DNA of 64,000 nt from assembly GCA_964568875.1 (NCBI GenBank), contig CAZMSH010000008.1, forward strand, positions 1 through 64,000, written 5' to 3'. Every line of letters begins with the position of its first letter. Positions within the stretch are counted from its first letter, which is position 1. The stretch is from SLNP01 sp964568875. GTDB taxonomy: Bacteria; Bacteroidota; Bacteroidia; Bacteroidales; VadinHA17. The notes beneath the pieces were generated by a model that was not told the DNA's origin, did not search any database, and saw only the letters and a list, made by a program, of their open reading frames with translations. Shown piece after piece: positions 50,640 to 60,325 of this stretch. Both the position numbers and the translations under genes were made by a program.

Positions 50640-52340
50640 CTATCTCACTATTACCAACCTGCTTTGCAGTGACTTTCCCGATGTTATGTTTCTGGCCCTT
50701 ATGATATATATTCCCGGTGAGAGGTCATATCTGCCAAATATTACCGCTGTGCCTGTAATGTATTGAATTGTTTCAGTGCTTATGAACCTGCCTGACAATG
50801 ATATTATATCAACACGTACATCCCCGTCATACCCCTCCGGAAGGACCATCCTGAATATTCCTTTCGAAGGATTAGGTGTCAGAAGCATATTATCAGGCCT
50901 GAGAGTATCATCGTCATTATCGAGCGGACTAAGAGCTATATCAAGCCAGGTGGCAGTTCCACCGGCAATACCGGCTACTGTAACAAGGGTGTCTCTGAAA
51001 CCTGGTGATGAGAACCGCAGTTGCCAGGTGCCGTCAGACAACAATCTCTGATAGTTACCTGTTGCCGGAGAAGAGTAGACATGAGAACTGTCTGTATCAT
51101 GCCCCGGAATAAATATGCGTGCCCCCAGCGGTTCTCCGTTGCCGGCGCTGGTTACCTTTCCCCTTACTCCGTCAAGTGCAAACCCAAGATAGTTAATAAG
51201 CGACCTGTAGTTATACTGCCAGAGAAGTTCAAGATTTTCAGCGGGCGTTTGCTTTGTTTCATCTACCTCTATGGTAACCTCCCTGCCCTGCAATTCCCAT
51301 GTCACGAAATCCTGTCTCCCCCCGTAAATATCATACCACACATAACCTCTGACAATGCCGTTATCAAAATCGGTCAGATATCCCAAAGGAGCATAGTTAT
51401 GTACTGTGTCAGCGTAAGCCCTGCATAATGTAACAAACCAATCGTTGTCAGCATGAAATCTATTCCACCGGTCCCATGGATAATTCAACACCTCCGCTCC
51501 GGAATGAAAATTCGCCGACAAAACAAACCTGTGTCGTCTCATAAAGGCTATCATGTCAACATTCTCCTTCTCCTGAACCACACCAGGCATCATTGGGTCG
51601 GGAAAATTCCTGTTGAGATCACGCCCGTTTGCATTACCTCTGGTAGGATAGTCACTGACAGCGTCACCGGTTCTGTACGTCCCGTCAGGATTAGCCAGGG
51701 GATTAATATAAATCTGCAGATTATCAATCAGATATCTTATATCACTGTCGGTGGCATAGCTGCCCAGCAGGTAATCGGCAAGCCTCAGCATCAGAACAAA
51801 GCCTGCAAGCTCATCACCATGAATGGTTGACGAGTAGAAGACTTCAGGCTCGTCAGCCTCATCAAGATGGACATTATCAGAAATCTTTAGTACCATCACC
51901 AGCCTGCCGTAAATGCTCGTGCCTATTGTATCAAGTCTGCATAAAGCGGGATAATCACCTGCTAATTTCCTCATTATTGAATCATACTGGGTATATGACG
52001 GATAACTCTGCCATTCCATTGCTTTGGTCATATCCGGAGCAGTGAGAACTCCCTTTGTCTCTTCAGGTTCAATCAGATTGTAAAGCAAACCGGTTTTAAG
52101 GAATTTCTCTGCTGTAGCATCGCTTATTATCAGATGAAGCCTCCCCTCTTTGTAACTGTCAATAGATACTATCCGTCCCAGCTCGGAAGCTTTGTCTCTG
52201 CCCTCATATTTTACAGTCACCTCTGCCTGACCGTATGTCGAAATAAGCTCTCTCAGCCTTACTGAATCAGAGTACTGCTGCCCTGAAGCATAGCTACAGA
52301 TAATGGTCAGGATAATGGGTATCAGGAGGAATCTCCTCAT
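50640..52340 (-). CDS. M14 zinc carboxypeptidase with T9SS sorting domain
   Basis: A 566-residue secreted metallopeptidase. Layout: signal peptide (about 1-20), pro-region (to about 105), M14 domain (about 110-385) with zinc ligands His174 and Glu177 (HGDE) and His279 (FHSGAEV) and general base Glu358, a carboxypeptidase-regulatory-like beta domain (about 390-470) and a type A sorting domain (about 485-566) with LLTPNPSKGIF. It is therefore a surface or extracellular peptidase exported by the type IX system. Confidence 0.9.
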   Translation of the reverse strand: MRRFLLIPIILTIICSYASGQQYSDSVRLRELISTYGQAEVTVKYEGRDKASELGRIVSIDSYKEGRLHLIISDATAEKFLKTGLLYNLIEPEETKGVLTAPDMTKAMEWQSYPSYTQYDSIMRKLAGDYPALCRLDTIGTSIYGRLVMVLKISDNVHLDEADEPEVFYSSTIHGDELAGFVLMLRLADYLLGSYATDSDIRYLIDNLQIYINPLANPDGTYRTGDAVSDYPTRGNANGRDLNRNFPDPMMPGVVQEKENVDMIAFMRRHRFVLSANFHSGAEVLNYPWDRWNRFHADNDWFVTLCRAYADTVHNYAPLGYLTDFDNGIVRGYVWYDIYGGRQDFVTWELQGREVTIEVDETKQTPAENLELLWQYNYRSLINYLGFALDGVRGKVTSAGNGEPLGARIFIPGHDTDSSHVYSSPATGNYQRLLSDGTWQLRFSSPGFRDTLVTVAGIAGGTATWLDIALSPLDNDDDTLRPDNMLLTPNPSKGIFRMVLPEGYDGDVRVDIISLSGRFISTETIQYITGTAVIFGRYDLSPGIYIIRARNITSGKSLQSRLVIVR

Positions 52341-52348
52341 CAGATGGT

Positions 52349-53434
52349 TTATACGTTAAACCTTATATGAAGAATGTCACCGTCTTCAACAATATAGTTC
52401 TTTCCTTCAACAAAAAACCTGCCAGCATCACGGCAGGCACTCTCCGATCCGAGTCTTATAAAATCTTCATATTTCATCACCTCGGCTCTTATGAATCCTC
52501 TTTCGAGGTCTGAGTGAATAACTCCTGAAGCCTGTGGTGCTGTCATGCCTTCCCTGATTGTCCAGGCCCTTATCTCCTTAGGACCCACTGTAAAAAATGT
52601 CTTCAGCCTGAGGAGGCTGTATGCTGAGTGCACCAGTCTGTTCACTCCGGGTTCCTGAAGGCCTGCATCCCTCAGAAATTCAAGGCGGTCGTCGCTGTCA
52701 GCCAGTTCGGCAATCTCAGCTTCCAGTGTTCCCGCAATAATGATAACACCGGCATCTCTGCCACTAAGGAACTCTGCTACTCTCTTTGAGTGGTCGTTGC
52801 CTGTTACGGCTGACTGCGCGTCAACATTACAGACAAAGAGAACAGGCTTCATGGTAAGAAGAAACAGGTCGTCGATATACTTTTTTTCCTCTTCCTTAAG
52901 ATCAAGGTCACGCGCGTTGCCAAAATTCTCAAAATGCTGCTTGCATACAGCAAGCACCTCAAGACCTCTTCTGGCATCCTTGTCACCGGTTTTAGCAGCC
53001 TTTTCCAGCCTGGCCATCTTCTTCTCCACCGACTCAAGGTCTTTCACCTGCAACTCAAGGTCTACGGTCTCAATATCCCTTACCGGATCTACCGATCCGC
53101 TGCTGTGAGGGATGTTATCATCATCAAAGCACCTTAAAACATGTATGAGTGCGTCTGTATTCCGTATTTCGGCAAGAAACCGGTTTCCTTCTCCCTTTCC
53201 GCCGCCTCCGGTCAGTCCCGGTATATCAACTATTTCAAAGGTGGTGTGAACAACTTTCTCTGTTGGTTGGAGCTTCTCCAATTCATACAGGCGTTGGTCG
53301 GGAACCTGGATCATGCCAAGATTCGGCCTGGCAGCACCGAAGGTGTTGGTCTCTCCCCTTGTATTTGATATGCAGTTGAAGATCGTTGTCTTCCCGCAGT
53401 TCACCAGTCCTGTTATTCCGCATTGTAAAGCCAT
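52349..53434 (-). CDS. ychF: Redox-regulated ATPase YchF
   Basis: A universally conserved Obg-family P-loop protein that prefers ATP and associates with ribosomes. The 361-residue sequence has the P-loop GLVNCGKTTIF near residue 9, the DIPGLTGGGGKGEG switch region, a coiled-coil insertion (about 130-200) and the C-terminal TGS-like domain with the FFTVGPKEIRAWTIREG segment. Full length. It starts 42 bp from the divergent ECF sigma promoter. Confidence 0.95.
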   Translation of the reverse strand: MALQCGITGLVNCGKTTIFNCISNTRGETNTFGAARPNLGMIQVPDQRLYELEKLQPTEKVVHTTFEIVDIPGLTGGGGKGEGNRFLAEIRNTDALIHVLRCFDDDNIPHSSGSVDPVRDIETVDLELQVKDLESVEKKMARLEKAAKTGDKDARRGLEVLAVCKQHFENFGNARDLDLKEEEKKYIDDLFLLTMKPVLFVCNVDAQSAVTGNDHSKRVAEFLSGRDAGVIIIAGTLEAEIAELADSDDRLEFLRDAGLQEPGVNRLVHSAYSLLRLKTFFTVGPKEIRAWTIREGMTAPQASGVIHSDLERGFIRAEVMKYEDFIRLGSESACRDAGRFFVEGKNYIVEDGDILHIRFNV

Positions 53435-53476
53435 CTCACCTACTGAAAAAGTCTGTGCAAATTTATCAAAATTACT

Positions 53477-53484
53477 TAATTTTG
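53477..53484 (+). promoter_or_regulatory. -7 promoter element of the ECF sigma operon
   Basis: TAATTTTG fits TAnnTTTG and lies 64 bp before the first ATG of the sigma gene. The -33 element is not clear; an ECF promoter of its own class could also overlap here. Confidence 0.4.
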
Positions 53485-53548
53485 AATCCTTCCGTTACGA
53501 CAAGGTTTATCTTACCGTCAGTTGCTGAAAACCCGGCGACAGAAAAAA

Positions 53549-54163
53549 ATGAGTTATCTGCAACTACAGTTTAAACCTTTGTCAAAAATTTGTATCCAAC
53601 CAGTATTACCTTTAGCTTTTTTGAAGAGTAAACCCGACGATACCGAAATACTGAATACCCTGGCTTCTGATCAGGAGAGAGGGTTCAGACTGCTTGTTGA
53701 AAAGTACAGCAACAGATTGTACTGGCATATAAGGAGGGTGGTTATCATCCATGAAGATGCAGACGATGCTCTTCAGAACACCTTTATAAAATGCTGGAAA
53801 AACCTGCCGGAATTCCGCAATGAAAGTTCCCTGTATACCTGGCTCTATACCATAGCCACCAATGAGGCGCTGATGATAATCAGGAAACGGAACAGGCTGT
53901 CGGAGAATTCACTGGAAACAATCGGGGATCTGTTTGCACTGTCAACGGAGGGAGATTCCTGGTTCGACGGAGACCATGCTGAGGAGAAGCTGCAAAATGC
54001 GATACTTACTCTGCCTGAAAAACAACGCCTTGTGTTCCTGATGAGATATTATGACGAGATGAGCTACGAGGATATGAGCAAGATAACCGGAACAACGGCA
54101 GGTGCGCTGAAAGCATCGTATCACCATGCGGTAAGAAAGATTGAAAAAATTATAACCTCATGA
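53549..54163 (+). CDS. ECF-type RNA polymerase sigma factor
   Basis: A 204-residue sigma-70 family protein from the first ATG (the frame opens at TTG 53522). Region 2 spans about residues 45-110 (DADDALQNTFIKCWKNL and SLYTWLYTIATNEAL) and region 4 about 145-200 (LPEKQRLVFLMRYYDEMSYEDM). No region 1 or 3, as usual for ECF factors. Two small genes follow directly: a single-pass membrane protein and a Spy-like periplasmic protein, likely its control unit. Confidence 0.92.
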   Translation: MSYLQLQFKPLSKICIQPVLPLAFLKSKPDDTEILNTLASDQERGFRLLVEKYSNRLYWHIRRVVIIHEDADDALQNTFIKCWKNLPEFRNESSLYTWLYTIATNEALMIIRKRNRLSENSLETIGDLFALSTEGDSWFDGDHAEEKLQNAILTLPEKQRLVFLMRYYDEMSYEDMSKITGTTAGALKASYHHAVRKIEKIITS

Positions 54164-54196
54164 TTAAACCATTTGGCTTGAAAAACATCTCAGAAA

Positions 54197-54640
54197 GTGA
54201 TGAAGGAAATTAATAAAGATATGAAGAGAAATCCCTTCAAAGTGCCGGAAAACTACTTTGAAGAGCTTGAAGGGAGGATTCTGCAGGCGACATCAGAAAA
54301 GCCCGTTGCAGCAAAGGTGCGGGGTATTGCGATGATACGTCCGTGGCTTTCTCTGGCGGCAATAATAGCGGGTGTTGCGGTGCTGACAATGGCTGTGCTC
54401 CACTTTACGGAAAAAGGCAATGTCACTGCAAATGGCAGTAATACTGCATATGCTGATGTACCACAGTTCCTGATCGACGGCATTGACATGTACCTTATCG
54501 ATATGCAGATGCTGGGCGAGGCCGGAACCGAAAAACCTGCAGATGACATTAATTATGAAGATATTATGGAGTATCTGATGCTGAGCGAGGTGGATTTTGC
54601 GGTACTCTATGAACACCTCGACGATAAAATTCAGCTATGA
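54197..54640 (+). CDS. Single-pass membrane protein, putative anti-sigma partner
   Basis: A 147-residue protein. A soluble N-terminal part of about 50 residues (with FKVPENYFEELE, a motif common in such proteins of this phylum) precedes one transmembrane helix (about residues 52-70), and a periplasmic acidic tail follows. The place directly after an ECF sigma gene and this topology suggest an anti-sigma function, but there is no recognised zinc-binding anti-sigma motif (H-x3-C-x2-C). Function inferred. Confidence 0.7.
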   Translation: MMKEINKDMKRNPFKVPENYFEELEGRILQATSEKPVAAKVRGIAMIRPWLSLAAIIAGVAVLTMAVLHFTEKGNVTANGSNTAYADVPQFLIDGIDMYLIDMQMLGEAGTEKPADDINYEDIMEYLMLSEVDFAVLYEHLDDKIQL

Positions 54641-54674
54641 TTTAAAGTATGATAATTAATATATTGAAAGTGTT

Positions 54675-55145
54675 ATGAAAAAGATTCTGATAGTGCTATT
54701 GACATTGACTGCTGTGATGATGCCCCGTGAACTGAAATCGCAGGGTCAGGATTTGGAAAGGATACAGTCGTACAAGATCGCCCTCTTCACCAGAAGACTA
54801 AATCTCACTCCTGCTGAGGCTGAGAAGTTCTGGCCTGTCTACAATGAGTTTGATGGCCGAAGAACCAGGCTTCAGCAACAAAGGGCAGAGACTATAAGAA
54901 TGGTTAACCAGAATGAGAAACGCATGTCTGACGCAGACCTGTTAAAGGCTGCTGACAGATTAATATCCCTGCAGGTTGAAGAGGCAATGCTGACAGAGTC
55001 GTTGCACAAGAGGCTCAAGGAGATACTGCCGCCTGCAAAGGTTATAAGGGTATACCAGGCAGAAAATATGCTCAGGAACCAACTGATTAATGAATTGCGC
55101 GACCAGAGAGACATAAGGAGAGAGCCCCTGAGGCCTGTCAAATGA
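54675..55145 (+). CDS. Spy/CpxP-like periplasmic protein
   Basis: A 156-residue exported protein with a signal peptide (about 1-22) and an all-helical mature part. The LNLTPAEAEKFWPVYNEF segment is the LTxxQ-like motif of Spy/CpxP proteins, which bind unfolded proteins or sense envelope stress. In Bacteroidota such genes are often found behind an ECF sigma factor and called its sensor. Its stop is 1 bp from the convergent hutH stop. Confidence 0.8.
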   Translation: MKKILIVLLTLTAVMMPRELKSQGQDLERIQSYKIALFTRRLNLTPAEAEKFWPVYNEFDGRRTRLQQQRAETIRMVNQNEKRMSDADLLKAADRLISLQVEEAMLTESLHKRLKEILPPAKVIRVYQAENMLRNQLINELRDQRDIRREPLRPVK

Positions 55146-55146
55146 C

Positions 55147-56637
55147 TTAAAAGCTGTACTGCTGCATGAAGCGCAGCGATTTCTCAATTTCATGGTACAT
55201 CACCTTGTCGTCATCAATAAAGGAAACCTGCTTTCTGAAATCGGAAAGCAGTCTTTCTATGTAGACTGACGACTTGAGTGGCCTCCTGAACTCAATGGCC
55301 TGGGCAGCAGTAAATAGTTCTATTGCCAGGATAGCCATTGTATTCTCTGCAACCTTCAGAAGCCGGGTGGCCCCGTTTGCTCCCATGCTTACATGGTCCT
55401 CCTGCTCGTTTGAAGAGGGGATGGAATCAACCGAGGTTGGGGTGCAAAGCTGTTTATTGCGGCTTACAAGCGAGGCTGCAGTGTATTGAGGTATCATGAA
55501 TCCGCTGTTGAGACCCGGATTAGCAACCAGGAATTCCGGAAGATTGCGTTGGCCGGATATCAGTCTGTAGATCCTTCTTTCGGAGATAGCTCCCAGTTCG
55601 GCAATGGCATTTGCCATATAGTCAAACACCAGGGCCAGAGGCTGACCGTGAAAGTTACCTCCTGAAAGGATCAGATCTTCTTCGGGAAACACAGTCGGAT
55701 TATCAGTAACTGAGTTTATCTCGGTAGTCAAAACCTTTTCAAAATATTCGTGTGCATTGCGTGTTGCACCGTGAACCTGGGGTATGCACCTGAATGAATA
55801 GGGGTCCTGGATGTGGACCTTTCTTCTTACTGCTATTTCACTGCCTTTAAGCAATTCCCTGATATTGGCAGCTGTGATAAGCTGTCCGGAATGCGGTCTG
55901 ATCTTGTGAAGTGACTCATTAAACGGCTCAACGCGGCCGTCATATGCCTCAAGCGATACAGCTCCTACAACATCTGCAGCCCTGATAAGCCTTCGCGACA
56001 TTACCGAAACATATATCCCGTGAGCACTCATGAACTGTGTTCCGTTCAGAAGGGCAAGCCCTTCCTTTGACCTAAGCCCGACAGTGGGGATACTGAGTTC
56101 CTCAAACAGTTTTGCCGACGGCATCCTCTCTCCCCTGTAACGCACCTCTCCAAGGCCCAGCAGCGGAAGCACCAGGTGTGCCAGAGGGGCAAGGTCTCCT
56201 GATGCTCCAAGTGAACCAAATTCAAAAACAACAGGGATGATCTCCCTATTGTACATCTCAAGCATTATACTTACTGTTCTCTCCTGCACACCGGAATACC
56301 CAAGACTCAAAGCATGGGCTTTGAGAAGAAGCATCAGCCTTACAATCACATCGCTGACCTCCTGACCGGTACCGCAGGCGTGTGACATAACCAGGTTTTT
56401 CTGAAGCTGACTGAGTTGATCATGGCTTATAGTCTTGTTATATAACGCTCCAAATCCTGTCGTCACACCATAAACAGGAGAGTCATGATTTTCAAGCTTC
56501 CTGTCAAGATAATCACGGCAACGATTTATGATGGTTACCGATTCCTCTGACAGCTCCAGGGTACTGGCATCATCCAGCACGGCTTCAATCTGATCAATGG
56601 TCAGTGGTTCGGGGGAGATCCTGAAAACTCTATTCAT
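55147..56637 (-). CDS. hutH: Histidine ammonia-lyase
   Basis: It deaminates histidine to urocanate. The 496-residue protein has the self-formed MIO cofactor triad Ala145-Ser146-Gly147 in GSLGASGDLAPLAH, the catalytic YGVTTGFG loop with Tyr57 and the NLVMSHACGTG segment that favours histidine over phenylalanine or tyrosine as substrate. Full length. No other hut genes are in the window. Its start overlaps the end of hisS by 8 bp. Confidence 0.92.
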   Translation of the reverse strand: MNRVFRISPEPLTIDQIEAVLDDASTLELSEESVTIINRCRDYLDRKLENHDSPVYGVTTGFGALYNKTISHDQLSQLQKNLVMSHACGTGQEVSDVIVRLMLLLKAHALSLGYSGVQERTVSIMLEMYNREIIPVVFEFGSLGASGDLAPLAHLVLPLLGLGEVRYRGERMPSAKLFEELSIPTVGLRSKEGLALLNGTQFMSAHGIYVSVMSRRLIRAADVVGAVSLEAYDGRVEPFNESLHKIRPHSGQLITAANIRELLKGSEIAVRRKVHIQDPYSFRCIPQVHGATRNAHEYFEKVLTTEINSVTDNPTVFPEEDLILSGGNFHGQPLALVFDYMANAIAELGAISERRIYRLISGQRNLPEFLVANPGLNSGFMIPQYTAASLVSRNKQLCTPTSVDSIPSSNEQEDHVSMGANGATRLLKVAENTMAILAIELFTAAQAIEFRRPLKSSVYIERLLSDFRKQVSFIDDDKVMYHEIEKSLRFMQQYSF

Positions 56638-57988
56638 ATCTGCTTAGTAATTCGTCTATCTTAAGCCGTAACTGATTACCTCCCGCCATCTCCTTAAGAG
56701 TAACCTCTCCCGCAGAGATTTCATCAGACCCTGCTATCAGCACCTCAGGTATATGCCTTGAATCGGCGTAACTGAACTGCTTCTTCATTCTTGCGGCGTC
56801 AGGATATACTTCTGTTTTTATTCCTTTTGCCCGCAGTAAACGCGCTATCTCCTGCCCGTATGCAAGCTCCTTCCCTCCGAAGTTTACAATCAGTATCCGG
56901 GTGCCTGTTTTTGAAAAAGGTGGAAATAGTCCTGTCTGAAGCATAACATCATATATCCTGTCAGCACCGAAAGATATCCCCACTCCCGATACTCCCTCCA
57001 TGCCAAATATGCCGGCAAGGTCATCATAACGACCACCTCCGCAAATGCTTCCTATTTCCATATCAAGTGACTTAACCTCGATAATGGCTCCTGTATAGTA
57101 ATTCAAGCCTCTTGCAAGCGACAGATCAAGTTCAACACCCGATGAGACCTCCTCATTCATATATGAGAAAAGTTCACGCATTTCTGAAATGCCTTTTAAT
57201 CCGGCCGCACTTCCGGCAAAGATTTTCTCGAGATGCTTAAGCCTCTCGTCGGCAGATCCTTCTAACCTGAGCAATGGCATTATCATTTCAACCGATTTTT
57301 CAGGAATATTCTTCTGACGCAAGGCTTCAACCACACTCTCAATCCCTGTCTTATCAAGCTTGTCAATCTCTACTGTAATGTCTGTTATGCGGTCACCAAC
57401 TCCTGCAATCTCGGCGATGCCTGTCAGTATCTTCCTGTTATTCAGTTTAATCAGTGTTTTGAGCCCCAGCCGTCTGAAAACCTCCCTGATTATAAGCACC
57501 AGTTCATACTCATTTATCATTGAATCGCTTCCGATTACATCGGCATCACACTGGTAAAACTCTCTGTATCTGCCCTTCTGCGGCCTGTCGGCCCGCCACA
57601 CGGGTTGAATCTGGAACCTCTTGAACGGAAATGTTATCTCATTTCTGTGCTGGACTACATACCTTGCAAAAGGAACTGTAAGATCATACCTGAGTCCCTT
57701 CTCACATATCCTGCCTGACAGGTCAGAAGACCCGGCGCTGACAAGCTCTTCACTGCCGATACCACTGAGGAAATCTCCTGAATTGAGTATCCTGAAAAGC
57801 AGCCGGTCTCCTTCGTCCCCATACTTGCCAAGAAGGGTGGAAAGGTTTTCCATTGCAGGGGTTTCAATGGGCTGGTAACCATAGAGGGTGAACACCGATT
57901 TTATTGTGTCAAAGATGTGATATCTCCTCTGCATTTCATCAGGAGAGAAATCCCGGGTTCCTTTCGGGATAGCAGGTTTTGCCGGCAT
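56630..57988 (-). CDS. hisS: Histidyl-tRNA synthetase
   Basis: It charges tRNA-His. The 452-residue class II synthetase has the early KGTRDFSPDEM block, motif 2 around FQIQPVWRADRPQKGRYREFYQCD (seen in shortened form), the histidine-binding LARGLNYYTG and motif 3 GGGRYDDL. The C-terminal anticodon-binding domain follows (about 345-450). It is transcribed into hutH with an 8-bp overlap, joining histidine use and breakdown. Confidence 0.95.
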   Translation of the reverse strand: MPAKPAIPKGTRDFSPDEMQRRYHIFDTIKSVFTLYGYQPIETPAMENLSTLLGKYGDEGDRLLFRILNSGDFLSGIGSEELVSAGSSDLSGRICEKGLRYDLTVPFARYVVQHRNEITFPFKRFQIQPVWRADRPQKGRYREFYQCDADVIGSDSMINEYELVLIIREVFRRLGLKTLIKLNNRKILTGIAEIAGVGDRITDITVEIDKLDKTGIESVVEALRQKNIPEKSVEMIMPLLRLEGSADERLKHLEKIFAGSAAGLKGISEMRELFSYMNEEVSSGVELDLSLARGLNYYTGAIIEVKSLDMEIGSICGGGRYDDLAGIFGMEGVSGVGISFGADRIYDVMLQTGLFPPFSKTGTRILIVNFGGKELAYGQEIARLLRAKGIKTEVYPDAARMKKQFSYADSRHIPEVLIAGSDEISAGEVTLKEMAGGNQLRLKIDELLSRYE

Positions 57989-58072
57989 AACAGTTTATTG
58001 ATTTTTACCGGGTAAAAATACAAAAATATGTCCACCTCGTCAGAATAGTACAGTCATGTATGATGAAAAACT

Positions 58073-58933
58073 TCACCAGACCTGCGGAATGTAAGTCTGT
58101 TCATCCTTAGGAGGCCTTACATAGGCAATATCATGGCACCTGGGTTTAAGCTTAATGGGCTTGATCTTTACCTCCTTATAGGGAATGAGACTGAGAAGGT
58201 GGTGAATGCAGTTCAGCCTGGCCCTCCTTTTGTCATCACCCTCCACAACATACCAGGGAGATTGCCTGGTGTCAGTAAATGAAAACATCTTGTCTTTCGC
58301 CATCGAGTATTCCACCCACCTGTCGCGCGATTCAATATCCATCTGACTGATCTTCCATCTCTTGGCAGGGTCTTTTATTCTGTCCTGAAAACGCTTTTCC
58401 TGTTCTTCATCGCTTACAGAGAACCAGTACTTGATAAGGATTATCCCCGACCTGATCAGCATCCTTTCAAACTCAGGGCACGATCTGAGAAACTCTTCGT
58501 ATTCTTCATCTGTACAAAAACCCATCACTTTTTCAACACCGGCGCGGTTATACCAGCTGCGGTCAAAGAGTACTATCTCACCTCCTGAAGGCAGGTGCTG
58601 GACATATCTCTGGAAGTACCACTGGGTCTTCTCCTTTTCTGTTGGTGTGCCCAGGGCCACAACCCGACAGATGCGCGGATTCATGCAGCCTGAAATAGTT
58701 TTAATAGCTCCTCCCTTGCCTGCAGCATCTCTCCCCTCAAATATTACCACAACTTTAAGCATCTTCTCCTTAACCCACTCCTGAAGTTTAACCAGCTCTA
58801 TCTCGTATTTGGGCAATTCCTTGAAATACAGCTTTTTCGACAACCTTTTCTGTTTCTTCACCATAACATCATGGTAAAGGTCTGACCGGTCAAATTGTTC
58901 ATCTGAATCCTTATGGTTGTTTTTCTGTGTCAT
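58073..58933 (-). CDS. ppk2: Polyphosphate kinase 2
   Basis: A 286-residue PPK2-family kinase that moves phosphate between polyphosphate and nucleoside diphosphates or monophosphates. Walker A FEGRDAAGKGGA (65-76), the Walker B/lid region LFDRSWYNRAGVE and the RRARLNCIHHLLS C-terminal segment are typical. It is one-domain PPK2; class and nucleotide preference cannot be fixed by eye. It is preceded by a 126-bp gap with a small inverted repeat. Confidence 0.93.
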   Translation of the reverse strand: MTQKNNHKDSDEQFDRSDLYHDVMVKKQKRLSKKLYFKELPKYEIELVKLQEWVKEKMLKVVVIFEGRDAAGKGGAIKTISGCMNPRICRVVALGTPTEKEKTQWYFQRYVQHLPSGGEIVLFDRSWYNRAGVEKVMGFCTDEEYEEFLRSCPEFERMLIRSGIILIKYWFSVSDEEQEKRFQDRIKDPAKRWKISQMDIESRDRWVEYSMAKDKMFSFTDTRQSPWYVVEGDDKRRARLNCIHHLLSLIPYKEVKIKPIKLKPRCHDIAYVRPPKDEQTYIPQVW

Positions 58934-59059
58934 CTGTTTCAGTATTAAGAAAAGAGCTTAAGGGATTTCATTAGTGAAATTTAAGAAAATCCCTGAAACT
59001 AAAAACAGTAGCAACCGGTTTTTTGGCAAAAACCCTGGTTTATTATCAGATGTATTTCC

Positions 59060-59419
59060 CTACTGAATGAAGGGAATAGTGAGCGGATACCTGAATTCTA
59101 TTCCCTGAGCCGCTCTTATCGACGCGATAACAACGCATATAAGCTCAAGAGCCATCAGCAGGAAAAAGAAGAAGAAACCGACTATCAGAAACATTAATGG
59201 AATGCAAAGCACACTATAGAGAAGCACCGAAAGCTGAAAATTCAAGCTTGCCTTGCCGTTAATGTCAATCCATTCCGAATCTGTCCTTCGCGACAGCCAA
59301 ACAATCAGCGGCCCTAAAATTCCTCCAAAAAAAGGGAATATGTAACCGGCAAATGCTGAGAGATGACAGAGCATTGCCCAGTTTCGTTCCGATTCAGAAT
59401 ATTTTCTTAACTCTTCCAT
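59060..59419 (-). CDS. DUF4870 domain-containing membrane protein
   Basis: A 119-residue membrane protein with three hydrophobic segments. The NWAMLCHLSAFAGYIFPFFGGILGP start is the DUF4870/Tic20-like signature (only partly quoted). Such proteins are common and have no known function; some were compared with Tic20 import proteins. It is the last of three small genes coming from 61078 on this strand. Confidence 0.8.
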   Translation of the reverse strand: MEELRKYSESERNWAMLCHLSAFAGYIFPFFGGILGPLIVWLSRRTDSEWIDINGKASLNFQLSVLLYSVLCIPLMFLIVGFFFFFLLMALELICVVIASIRAAQGIEFRYPLTIPFIQ

Positions 59420-59469
59420 AACCGAGAATGTTTATTATAAAGACAGCCAGTTTCTGTATTATGCTGCAT

Positions 59470-60321
59470 CTAAAAACGACCAATCCTTCTGAGATCGGCA
59501 GGCAGAAATCCATTTGAATTGCGCTGATCTATCTTGTGATTATTGAAATAATACATCTTTCCGTCATCTGTCCCGATAAGCATCTTGAAAACATATGCTC
59601 CCCTGGTCTCATCGGGCGGACCTACCTTATGAAGAATGAGCGTATTTGGCCTGCGTTCCGAAATGGCAGCCTTTATCTCATCCTCCGTTACAATACGGAA
59701 AATACCAGAATAGTAAGATTCTATCTCCTCTTCTGAAGCAACTGACACATCCATGTCAGCCTCACGTGCCAGTATGGTCCTGCCCTCAATTTCAGGCACA
59801 AACTTATTGTAATATTTAAGGAACCTTACTCCTGGTGTTTTCGGACTTTCCGTTACAAGTCTGGCATGTTGCTGAATGAACTCTACAATCAGTCCCAGCT
59901 TATAAGCATATTCCTCATCTGCATCCTCTCCCGCGAAATCGAGAGGTATTGCACAGAACTCAGGCATATCCTCAAGATTTCTTACCTTCTTCCCAAGAAG
60001 AAGATTCAGAAAAACGAATGCAGACCCTGACCTGTCACGTTCGTAGTAAGATTCAGTGAGAACCAGGAACGACCATGCAGGATCATCCCTTCTTTTGTTG
60101 AACTCATCTACCGTTATAAACTCATAAGGTGTCAGCGTCCAGTAATTTTCAACTGCATTACGGATAGCAGGGTTAAACATAGAAAAGGGAGAGTTCTCCA
60201 GTACAACACAGGTTTTCGATTCAAGCAACAGACGACTCTCCTCCTCAGTAGGGAAAGGGGCCTGTGAAAAAAGAGAAACAGCAATGGCAAATTGAAGAGC
60301 TGCAAAAAAGGCCTTTTTCAT
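59470..60321 (-). CDS. Exported protein of unknown function (283 aa)
   Basis: I do not recognise this family. A signal peptide (about 1-19, cleavage near LFSQ) precedes a mature protein without membrane segments. The sequence is rich in Glu, Phe and Tyr; a middle part (about 100-170) has EDADEEYAYKLGLIVEFIQQH, and the end reads like beta strands (MLIGTDDGKMYYFNNHKI). It lies 4 bp downstream of the tyrosine-rich gene and is probably co-transcribed, so the two may work together in the periplasm. Confidence 0.7.
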   Translation of the reverse strand: MKKAFFAALQFAIAVSLFSQAPFPTEEESRLLLESKTCVVLENSPFSMFNPAIRNAVENYWTLTPYEFITVDEFNKRRDDPAWSFLVLTESYYERDRSGSAFVFLNLLLGKKVRNLEDMPEFCAIPLDFAGEDADEEYAYKLGLIVEFIQQHARLVTESPKTPGVRFLKYYNKFVPEIEGRTILAREADMDVSVASEEEIESYYSGIFRIVTEDEIKAAISERRPNTLILHKVGPPDETRGAYVFKMLIGTDDGKMYYFNNHKIDQRNSNGFLPADLRRIGRF

Positions 60322-60325
60322 TTAT

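Noticed and set aside
58961..58994. Terminator in the gap before ppk2
   Set aside because: AGGGATTT/AAATCCCT can pair over 8 bp, but the loop is long, alternative pairing exists and no clean U-run follows on the minus strand.
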